In this document: piece by piece, positions 1 to 6,630 of the stretch | How the letters are laid out: every line of letters begins with the position of its first letter | Numbering within the stretch: position 1 is the stretch's first letter | DNA from: MVYY01 sp012517575 | GTDB taxonomy: Bacteria > Bacteroidota > Bacteroidia > Bacteroidales > Paludibacteraceae | Direction of reading: 5' to 3' | NCBI GenBank assembly: GCA_031629035.1 | Contig: JAVLUG010000003.1 | Span: 310,001-374,000, forward strand | Length of the DNA: 64,000 bases | Notes under the pieces: generated by a model | Told to the model about the DNA's origin: nothing | Databases searched by the model: none | What the model saw: the letters and a program-made list of their open reading frames with translations, nothing else | Position numbers and translations under genes: made by a program

Positions 1-1740
1 CATATAAAAGTCGGTGTAGTTTCCTGCACGATCCAAAAAGGAGAGTTTCCAGTTTAGAGAACAGTTTTTCACTGCTTTATGTTGCAAAGTTACTATCAGC
101 TTATGTTTCATGTAATCCAATGCATATTTGGAATCGAAATTCTCGGCATTTTTGTCCATCTGAAGAAAAGAATACGAAAGTCCGGCTTTTTGAAAGAAAG
201 AATTTGAAAAAGAATAGTTCAAATTCATATCCAGCCCCATAGCGTTAACTTCTGTCAAATTCCGGCTTTGCCATTTTGTTGAATCGGGTTCCTTTACCCA
301 GTCGATAATGTTTTTCCCTTTTCGGTAGTAAGTTGTAGCGTCTGCCTGCCAGCGTTTTTGTTGAATGGTGGTTCCCAATTCCCATGTTGTGGAATGTTCC
401 GGTTTTAAATTGGGATTGCTGCTTTGCGTTGGGCTTTGGTAATATAAGTCGGTAAAAGTTGGTAACCTCACAGCCGTATTCGATGAAAAAAATATCTTTG
501 TCTTCCCGTTTGGATAATAAGCAATGTCGAATCCGCCATAAGGATTTGTGCCAAAAGCGACGGTGTGAGAAACGGCAGCACCAGCCGAAACGTACCATTG
601 CTCGAAATTTATTGCATAATCAAAAAACGCTGTTCCCAATAAACGATTGGCACTGCGATTAAACTTTATTCCACTTTCGTAAGGATCAGCTTTTGTTTGA
701 TTCATTTCATTTCCCAAAACAGTACTGAAAATATGTTCATTTCTTTCTTCAATGCCGAGTGTAATCTTCCCCCATGAATTTGCCACTGAAGCATCAAGTT
801 TCCCTCCCGTAACATCTGTCAAGTGATAGTTGTGTTGTGTGTAGGACGAAGGAGCACCTTCAAAATCGCGAAACAATTCAAACCGGTCGTGATGTTGTCG
901 CCAATAAGCCTGTGCTCGGTAACTAACATTTCTTCTGTTTTGATTCCAGCTCAAAGCAGCCAGCAGCGTTTGCGTACTTTCAAATTGGTGAGGATAAGCC
1001 AGTGAATAAAAACCATTTGCACCAAAGTCTTTTTTCTGTAAAGCTGTCTGAAACTGAAAATTTCCGAATTTTGGATTCACCAGTTTCGAATGAAAAAAAA
1101 TGTTGCTATTCTCAAAATCGGTATTATCGGCGTAACCATCACTACTTTTGTGAGAAAGGGAAAGAAGCGTATATGGTATTTTTAAAAAAGCAGTGGTAAC
1201 AGATTGCTCTCCATAACCAAAACTTCCTCCACTTAAATCGGCATTTAAAAATGGGCTTGCTCCATTTTCAGTTATAATGTTAATGGCACCACTGAAAGCA
1301 TTTGGTCCCAACATACGTGCTGAAGAACCTTTTAAAATTTCGACTCTACTGACATCGGAAAGTTGAATGGGAATATCAAGGTTAAAATGACCAGTTTGAG
1401 GGTCTGTAATGTTGATGCCATTCAGCAAAACCAGCGCTTGATCGAAAGAACCCCCACGAACCGAAATGTCCGCTTGAACGCCATTTCCTCCACGTTGACG
1501 AATATCCAGACCCGAAACGTAATCGAGCAGCTCATCGATGCTGTGTACGGCCGATCGTTCAATTTCGTCCTTGTCAATAACGGTAAGGATACGACCCATT
1601 TCAGAGTAAAGTTTTGTTCGGGTGGCATTAATTTCTACATCGGAAAGTTGAACCGACAAGGTGTCGGGGGCAACTTGCGCCGTAAAGCGGAAAACATTGA
1701 ATCCGCAAATAATACTTGTTATTAAAAGAGTTCTCTTCAT
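1..1740 (-). CDS. TonB-dependent receptor, BtuB-like (3' end cut by window)
   Basis: Outer-membrane active transporter, N-terminal 580 residues only; the reading frame is open to base 1. It starts at ATG 1738-1740 with a short signal-like segment (MKRTLLITSIICGF). A plug domain follows without a carboxypeptidase-like extension: a TonB-box-like LSDVEINATRT, then DYVSGLDIRQRGGNG, ISVRGGSFDQALVLLNG, VEILKGSSARMLGPNAFSGA and INIIT, all classic plug motifs. After about residue 190 come alternating aromatic strands of the beta barrel. The plug wording (DIRQRGGNGVQADISVRGG) resembles the BtuB-like cobalamin receptor branch of Bacteroidota, but the substrate is not shown by the sequence and I saw no cobalamin riboswitch upstream. 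A small conserved-looking protein lies 114 bp upstream on the same strand. Family assignment is secure; the substrate is inference. Confidence 0.9.
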   Translation of the reverse strand, partial: MKRTLLITSIICGFNVFRFTAQVAPDTLSVQLSDVEINATRTKLYSEMGRILTVIDKDEIERSAVHSIDELLDYVSGLDIRQRGGNGVQADISVRGGSFDQALVLLNGINITDPQTGHFNLDIPIQLSDVSRVEILKGSSARMLGPNAFSGAINIITENGASPFLNADLSGGSFGYGEQSVTTAFLKIPYTLLSLSHKSSDGYADNTDFENSNIFFHSKLVNPKFGNFQFQTALQKKDFGANGFYSLAYPHQFESTQTLLAALSWNQNRRNVSYRAQAYWRQHHDRFELFRDFEGAPSSYTQHNYHLTDVTGGKLDASVANSWGKITLGIEERNEHIFSTVLGNEMNQTKADPYESGIKFNRSANRLLGTAFFDYAINFEQWYVSAGAAVSHTVAFGTNPYGGFDIAYYPNGKTKIFFSSNTAVRLPTFTDLYYQSPTQSSNPNLKPEHSTTWELGTTIQQKRWQADATTYYRKGKNIIDWVKEPDSTKWQSRNLTEVNAMGLDMNLNYSFSNSFFQKAGLSYSFLQMDKNAENFDSKYALDYMKHKLIVTLQHKAVKNCSLNWKLSFLDRAGNYTDFYM

Positions 1741-1854
1741 TTGTAAAATTTTAAGTTAAACAATATCAGTGCTTTGTGAAATCATATTTACACCCATAGA
1801 ATTTTTTATTTAAATTTTGGGTTTTAAGAAAAAGATATTTACAAATTTCTTTCT

Positions 1855-2247
1855 CTATAAATTCTGATGTAGAATTTGTTGATAAACAAAAAAAATCGAC
1901 TGAAAAGAACAATTCCTTTCAGTCGACAACAATAAATATAAGTTCAGAGAAGACAGAATTTTTCCGCCTTCAACTGAGCATAAAACAGGTGAATCGAGTT
2001 GAATTTTTTCAAGAAGTTCCTCCGCTCGGAATTTTTCTTCCTCACTTTCTACTGAGAAAGCATTCGATGAGTAATTATTTTTTGAAAAATCGGATGGAGT
2101 ATTTTTTAGTAAGGCTTTTTCGCAAATACCTGCAGCAAGCACACCTATGGTTACCTCGCACGTCAAACTTTGGAAAACGGCATACCCGGCGCGGCTCCAA
2201 CGACGGAAGCGGGCTGTTTTCTTATAATTTTGGGGAATGGTTTTCAT
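1855..2247 (-). CDS. Small basic protein upstream of TonB receptor, unknown function
   Basis: 130 residues from ATG 2245-2247. The N-terminal 45 residues are the credible part: a basic stretch KKTARFRRWSRAGYAVFQSL followed by an apolar segment (VTIGVLAAGICEKALL). I recall short Bacteroidales proteins with this RFRRWSRxGYAVF-type start encoded just before TonB-dependent receptors, but cannot verify it here. The C-terminal half from about residue 85 is low in recognisable features and could be a drifted or frameshifted tail. Same strand as, and 114 bp before, the receptor, so co-transcription is likely. It has no lipoprotein box or clear signal peptidase site. Function unknown. Confidence 0.55.
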   Translation of the reverse strand: MKTIPQNYKKTARFRRWSRAGYAVFQSLTCEVTIGVLAAGICEKALLKNTPSDFSKNNYSSNAFSVESEEEKFRAEELLEKIQLDSPVLCSVEGGKILSSLNLYLLLSTERNCSFQSIFFVYQQILHQNL

Positions 2248-2312
2248 GATTTTCTTGAAATTTGACGTCGCAAAGTAAGTAAAATTTTTTTGGAATTTTG
2301 GGAAAAGTTATA

Positions 2313-2347
2313 AAAAAAGCGTCTGATCATCTCAAAGACGCTTTTTT
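2313..2347 (-). terminator. Intrinsic terminator after DUF6242 gene
   Basis: AAAAAAGCGTCT at 2313-2324 pairs perfectly with AGACGCTTTTTT at 2336-2347 across an 11-nt loop. Because A and T tracts flank both sides it could work in either direction. It lies 22 bp beyond the stop of the DUF6242 lipoprotein gene and before the start of the next minus-strand gene. Confidence 0.85.
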
Positions 2348-2368
2348 AATTCGTTTATAATGAAATCG

Positions 2369-3751
2369 TTATTGTCGTAAAAAGTTTTTCCGATTTACTT
2401 TCCCTTTCCACACGTCGGTGAGATATTCATTAGAAACATTTTTCCCACCTATGAAAAATATCCAATTAGAAGCTTCAATTTCCTGCGGTGTATCTGAAGA
2501 GCTGTAAATATGTGGTCGATAAACGACAACTGACGAATAATGGCGTGCCGCAATCTCTTCCGGCAAATTATTGTAATCGCTGTCCGGAACTTGCCAGCTG
2601 AAACCCTCATCAATTGATTGGCGGAAATAATTTCCCGGCATCGGCTTGTTGTCCTGTCCGAAAAGAAAAAGTTTGTCGTCATAAGTTATTAGCGAAGCCC
2701 CTGTCCCAATTGAATCAAGTGAGGTATTCTCAACGCTGAAGTCAACCCAATATGTTCCGTTTTCTGTGCTCCAATTGGTTTTTAATGAAGTTCCGTCAGA
2801 AGAAAAACCGGTCAGTACCAATCCTTTCTGTTTGTTCACTTTCGTGTCGAATACCACAGAGGCAAACCCACGAACAGGGAAATTTTCAGGAATTTCATTA
2901 TAAATCAGCCATTCTGTGCCATCAACCGAAGAAGCAAACCTAAGTTTTCCATCTGTCAATGAATGCGAAATAGCCCAAAGTCGGTCATTAAGAGCAAAAA
3001 TCAAAGAAGTGAATTCATATTCGGAATAAGTTTGCATTGTCCAAGTTAATCCATCGGTTGAAGAATAAATTTTGGAATCTCCACAGGTTACATAAAGCCG
3101 GTTGTTGAAAACAGTCAAATCTTCAAATGTTGCATTTGCCGGAAGGCCCGAAACAACGGATTGAGTCCATGCAGACCCATTGGAAGAAGTTAACAAATAA
3201 TTTTGCTGGCCATCATTTACGAAAAGATACAACCGATCGTTGAAATAAACCGCTTTTTGGCGTTGAACATTTAAAGAATGAGCCGCATTGCTCACTTTTT
3301 GCCAGATGTACAATTCAGGTTCCACCTGATGAACATTTACCTTGATAGGATATTTGCGCTGTGCTACTCCATCAGAAGCAATATTAAGTACTGCCTTAAT
3401 TTTGGTAAAGTCGAAAGCTTCACTTCCCGAAATAATGGCTGAGGAATCATTTTCATAAATCAAATAAGCAGCATAAGAACTTTTAAAAATGAATGTGGCA
3501 TAAACGCTGTCAATTCTTGTCTGATAAGGGAGTGAATCCATGTTGACAATTACCGAATCTTTGAGTAATGCATCATATTCAAGAGTAAAAACAGCATCTT
3601 CGAGGTTGGGGACACTGTCGTTAGCAGAAAAGGTGAGCGATACAAAACTTGGATCGGAAGAAATTTCCGTTACTTCACTATCCCCCAAGCACGAATGAAG
3701 AAAAACAATCGAACTTAACAAAGCAAGTATTTTCAGTTGATTTCGCAGCAT
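2369..3751 (-). CDS. DUF6242-type lipoprotein with beta-propeller-like repeats
   Basis: Predicted surface or periplasmic lipoprotein of 460 residues. I place the start at ATG 3749-3751, which gives a clean lipoprotein signal (MLRNQLKILALLSSIVFLHSC, Cys 21). The frame is open further upstream to 3793, but that part contains a perfect TAACTTTG promoter element at 3778-3785, so the longer start is unlikely. Residues ~25-145 resemble the DUF6242 N-terminal domain (ordered strands with DSLPYQTRIDSVYATF). Residues ~150-450 carry repeated S-x-DG-x-x-W units (SSNGSAWTQS, SSTDGLTWTMQ, SSVDGTEWLIY, STENGTYWVDF), as in BNR/kelch-like propellers. The ligand is unknown. It is a single-gene unit, bounded by its own promoter and terminator. 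Confidence 0.8.
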   Translation of the reverse strand: MLRNQLKILALLSSIVFLHSCLGDSEVTEISSDPSFVSLTFSANDSVPNLEDAVFTLEYDALLKDSVIVNMDSLPYQTRIDSVYATFIFKSSYAAYLIYENDSSAIISGSEAFDFTKIKAVLNIASDGVAQRKYPIKVNVHQVEPELYIWQKVSNAAHSLNVQRQKAVYFNDRLYLFVNDGQQNYLLTSSNGSAWTQSVVSGLPANATFEDLTVFNNRLYVTCGDSKIYSSTDGLTWTMQTYSEYEFTSLIFALNDRLWAISHSLTDGKLRFASSVDGTEWLIYNEIPENFPVRGFASVVFDTKVNKQKGLVLTGFSSDGTSLKTNWSTENGTYWVDFSVENTSLDSIGTGASLITYDDKLFLFGQDNKPMPGNYFRQSIDEGFSWQVPDSDYNNLPEEIAARHYSSVVVYRPHIYSSSDTPQEIEASNWIFFIGGKNVSNEYLTDVWKGKVNRKNFLRQ

Positions 3752-3777
3752 GAACAATAAGTTTTTGAATGAAGAAG

Positions 3778-3785
3778 CAAAGTTA
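3778..3785 (-). promoter_or_regulatory. Promoter -7 element, DUF6242 gene
   Basis: Minus-strand TAACTTTG, an exact match to the Bacteroidota -7 consensus TAnnTTTG, 27 bp before the chosen ATG. No good -33 TTTG is visible at the usual distance. Its position excludes the longer upstream start. Confidence 0.55.
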
Positions 3786-3869
3786 AAAAACATTTCAGTT
3801 GTAGCGACGTAACGGTCGATATTTTATTGTTTTTTATTACTTTAGCAGACAAGTATTATTTAAAATTAA

Positions 3870-4634
3870 TTAAACATCGAGTTCCACCATGACGGGACAG
3901 TGATCGGAATGAAAAGCTTCGGAAAGTATGGCGGCCGCTTTCAGTCGTGGTCGCAATGGTTCGCTTACCCAATGATAATCGATGCGCCAGCCAGCATTTC
4001 GGTAGCGGGCGCCACCACGATAACTCCACCAGCTGTATTTTTCGGCACTTTGGTCGAATACCCTGAAAGAATCTACCATTCCCAAAGCCTGAAATCGATC
4101 CATCCATTCACGTTCTTCGGGTAAAAAACCTGAAACACCGATTTGCCGCTCGGGATGATTGATATCAATAGGTTTGTGACAAATGTTGTAATCGCCACAA
4201 ACTACCAAATTTGGTCTCTCTCGAAGCAGGTTTTGTATAAATTTCAAAAATTCTTCCAGAAATTTCATTTTAAATTCCTGTCTTTCCCCGCCTGAAGAGC
4301 CGGAAGGAACGTAAACATTGATAACCGTAATATCTCCAAAGTCGGTACGTAACACTCGTCCTTCTGCGTCAAATTCCGAATTGTCCATTCCAAAATATAC
4401 ATAATCGGGCGGAATTTTTGTAAAAGTTGCAACGCCACTGTAACCTTTTTTTTGTGCAGAATGAAGATAAGCAGTGTAACCCAGTTCGGCAAAAAGCAAG
4501 GTGTCAATTTGATCGGGTTGTGCTTTTGTCTCCTGCAAGCAAAGCACATCAGGATTTTCGGTTTTCAGCCACTGAATGAAATCTTTGGTCAGTGCAGCTC
4601 TTAATCCGTTGACATTGTAGGAAATAATTTTCAT
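3870..4634 (-). CDS. xth: Exodeoxyribonuclease III (AP endonuclease)
   Basis: Removes abasic and 3'-blocked sites in base-excision repair; cytoplasmic. 254 residues, the normal length for the ExoIII/ExoA branch of the EEP fold. Motifs in order: start MKIISYNVNGLRA (Asn 7 metal/phosphate site), LCLQETK (Glu 35 metal ligand), GDYNICH (catalytic Asp and Asn), GWRIDYHW (Asp) and HSDHCPVMVEL (catalytic Asp-His pair). It sits 39 bp downstream of mlaF on the same strand and is probably co-transcribed with mlaE-mlaF, although the functions are unrelated. Confidence 0.96.
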   Translation of the reverse strand: MKIISYNVNGLRAALTKDFIQWLKTENPDVLCLQETKAQPDQIDTLLFAELGYTAYLHSAQKKGYSGVATFTKIPPDYVYFGMDNSEFDAEGRVLRTDFGDITVINVYVPSGSSGGERQEFKMKFLEEFLKFIQNLLRERPNLVVCGDYNICHKPIDINHPERQIGVSGFLPEEREWMDRFQALGMVDSFRVFDQSAEKYSWWSYRGGARYRNAGWRIDYHWVSEPLRPRLKAAAILSEAFHSDHCPVMVELDV

Positions 4635-4673
4635 GAATATTTTTTGGTTGAGGCTGAATTTTTCAGTAAAAAA

Positions 4674-5441
4674 TCAATAAGGATTTTGTTTGAACATTTT
4701 TAACTGTTTAAATAAATTGGAGGCAAACACAAAATTTTGGAAACTTTCATTTTCAGCATCAAAAATTTCATCTTTTGTGCCTTCCCACGCTTTGACACCT
4801 TTTTCAATGAAGATAATTTTCTCTCCAATTTCCATAACCGAATTCATGTCGTGTGAGTTAATAATGGTGGTAATATTGAATTCGTGGGTAATTTCATAAA
4901 TCAAATCATCAATAATCATGGAAGTAACGGGATCAAGTCCGGAATTGGGTTCATCACAAAAAAGATATTTGGGACGCAAAGCAATGGCGCGGGCTATTCC
5001 TACACGTTTTTGCATTCCTCCACTAATTTCGGAAGGATAAAGATCAAAAGATCTTTCTTCAAGGTTTACCCGACTCAGGCAAAAGTAAGCTCTGTCTTTT
5101 ATTTCCTTTTTACTTTCGTAAGAAAACATTTCAAGGGGATACATGACATTCTCAAGCACCGTCATGGAGTCGAATAGAGCCGCTCCCTGAAAAAGCATGC
5201 CCACTTCGCGTCTCAACATGTGAATTTCATGAGGCTTCATTTTTGGCAAATTCCGTCCATCATATTCAATACAGCCGCTGTCAATTTGATGAAGACCGAT
5301 AATACATTTCATCAAAACGGTTTTTCCCGATCCGCTCTGTCCTATGATCATATTCACCTTTCCGGTTTCAAAAACTGCCGAAATATCCTGCAAAGCCGGA
5401 ACGCCATCAAAAGTTTTTATAATATTCTTTACTTCAATCAT
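4674..5441 (-). CDS. mlaF: ABC transporter ATP-binding protein, MlaF-like
   Basis: ATPase of an MCE-type lipid transporter that moves phospholipid between the inner and outer membranes. 255 residues. Walker A GQSGSGKT at ~35-42, Q-loop near MLFQGAALFDS, ABC signature ISGGMQKR, Walker B YLFCDEPNSGLDP, and the switch His in INSHDMNS. The long FQGAALFDSMTVLENVMYPL pattern and the GMQKR signature are typical of MlaF. It follows the permease gene by 125 bp. No MCE (MlaD) gene is adjacent; xth comes next instead. Confidence 0.92.
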   Translation of the reverse strand: MIEVKNIIKTFDGVPALQDISAVFETGKVNMIIGQSGSGKTVLMKCIIGLHQIDSGCIEYDGRNLPKMKPHEIHMLRREVGMLFQGAALFDSMTVLENVMYPLEMFSYESKKEIKDRAYFCLSRVNLEERSFDLYPSEISGGMQKRVGIARAIALRPKYLFCDEPNSGLDPVTSMIIDDLIYEITHEFNITTIINSHDMNSVMEIGEKIIFIEKGVKAWEGTKDEIFDAENESFQNFVFASNLFKQLKMFKQNPY

Positions 5442-5566
5442 GTTTGGTTTGAAGTTGGTCTGTTATTCATAAATTTTTCTTATCCTTGTTTTAATTCAAA
5501 TATTTTACAAGGAAATATTTTTTATTTTAAAATTCTTGTTGCGGGTTAACAGAACAACAATTATTT

Positions 5567-6307
5567 TTATCCCAACATTATATTGGTAATCAACAAATTA
5601 AAAAACAAAATTAAAATACTGCTGTTTACTACAGCGTTGGTGCTTGCTTTACCCACTTCCAGCGCTCCACCATAAGCATAATAACCGTAATAAGAAGAAA
5701 CGGAAGAAATAATCAGAGCAAAAACCAGTGATTTAACCATTGCATAAAACACATAAAAAGGATTAAAGGCATACTGGATGCCCAGCAGATAATCGGCCAC
5801 CGTAATGACATCGCTGAAAACGCCAACCATATAGCCGCCAATTAGTCCCACAGCCATACTGAAAATAACTAAAAACGGCATCATGACAACAAAAGCCACA
5901 ATTTTTGGGAGAATCAGATAATTAGCCGAGTTGACACCCATAATTTCGAGCGCATCAATTTGTTCGGTAATGCGCATGGTGCCTATTTCGGAAGCAATGT
6001 TGGAGCCTACTTTACCGGCCAAAATCAGACACATAATGGTAGAAGAAAATTCGAGCAGTAGCGTGTCGCGGGTTACCAATCCTGTGCTGTAGGTTGGCAG
6101 TAAAGGATTTTCAGTATTAAGTTTGGTCTGAATGGTCATGATAGCCCCAATGAATACTGAAATGATCAGCACTATGGGCAACGATTGTAATCCCAGTTTA
6201 TCCAGTTCTTTGGGAAACTGGCGAAAAAACATTTTCCAACGATCGGGTTGCACAAACACACGCTTCATCAGTAAAAAATACTTTCCCGTTTCTTGAAATA
6301 AATTCAT
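5567..6307 (-). CDS. mlaE: ABC transporter permease, MlaE family
   Basis: Inner-membrane permease of the MCE lipid transporter, partner of the adjacent mlaF product. 246 residues from ATG 6305-6307; an in-frame TTG two codons upstream is a weaker choice. It has the MlaE signature: a hydrophobic N-terminal segment (IVLIISVFIGAIMTIQ), the conserved E-x-G-x-M-R-x-T-E-Q-x-DALE motif seen as SEIGTMRITEQIDALEIMGV, and four or five further membrane segments. First gene of a likely mlaE-mlaF-xth unit. A TATATTTG -7 element lies about 150 bp upstream. Confidence 0.93.
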   Translation of the reverse strand: MNLFQETGKYFLLMKRVFVQPDRWKMFFRQFPKELDKLGLQSLPIVLIISVFIGAIMTIQTKLNTENPLLPTYSTGLVTRDTLLLEFSSTIMCLILAGKVGSNIASEIGTMRITEQIDALEIMGVNSANYLILPKIVAFVVMMPFLVIFSMAVGLIGGYMVGVFSDVITVADYLLGIQYAFNPFYVFYAMVKSLVFALIISSVSSYYGYYAYGGALEVGKASTNAVVNSSILILFFNLLITNIMLG

Positions 6308-6459
6308 AGGCAAATTTCCAGAATTTCAAGCAGTTAAAAAATCTACAATAGCACCTTATTCCACTATAACATTGGTAAAATAAGATTCAAAAAAACTTAT
6401 CGACAAGCTATCAAACAAGTTTTGAAGCGAAAAGTTCTCATTCGGTCGAAAACAAGTTG

Positions 6460-6467
6460 CAAATATA
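6460..6467 (-). promoter_or_regulatory. Candidate promoter -7 element, mlaE
   Basis: Minus-strand TATATTTG matches TAnnTTTG exactly. No convincing -33 box at 19-22 bp. It would give a leader of about 145 nt before the mlaE ATG. Confidence 0.4.
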
Positions 6468-6582
6468 CTCAATTTTTACAATTGATTAAAAAAGGGTTGG
6501 TTTTCAGATGGTAGAAATACAAAATCATTTGAGGGATTTTTTAAAAATCTACGATAATCTGAATTTTTTATTAGGTTCAGAT

Positions 6583-6622
6583 AAAAAAATCAACCCTGCT
6601 CGAAAAAAAGGAGCAGGGTTGA
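6583..6622 (-). terminator. Intrinsic terminator after GH2 gene
   Basis: TCAACCCTGCTC at 6590-6601 pairs perfectly (12 bp) with GAGCAGGGTTGA at 6611-6622. On the minus strand the stem is followed by a run of seven T. It lies 8 bp beyond the stop codon of the glycosidase gene. Confidence 0.93.
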
Positions 6623-6630
6623 GAAATTTT

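Larger units (their letters stand above)
6308..6630. other. Intergenic region between GH2 gene and mlaE
   Basis: 323 bp without a plausible gene. It holds the GH2 terminator at its low-coordinate end and a minus-strand -7 element (TATATTTG, 6460-6467) that probably serves mlaE. The rest is AT-rich with no structure I can support. Confidence 0.6.

Noticed and set aside
1422..1628. Open frames antisense to the TonB receptor
   Set aside because: The receptor frame is continuous and carries plug motifs; the antisense frames are shadows.
1741..2300. Cobalamin riboswitch upstream of the BtuB-like receptor
   Set aside because: I looked for the B12-box core and the expected long structured leader on the minus strand and found neither.
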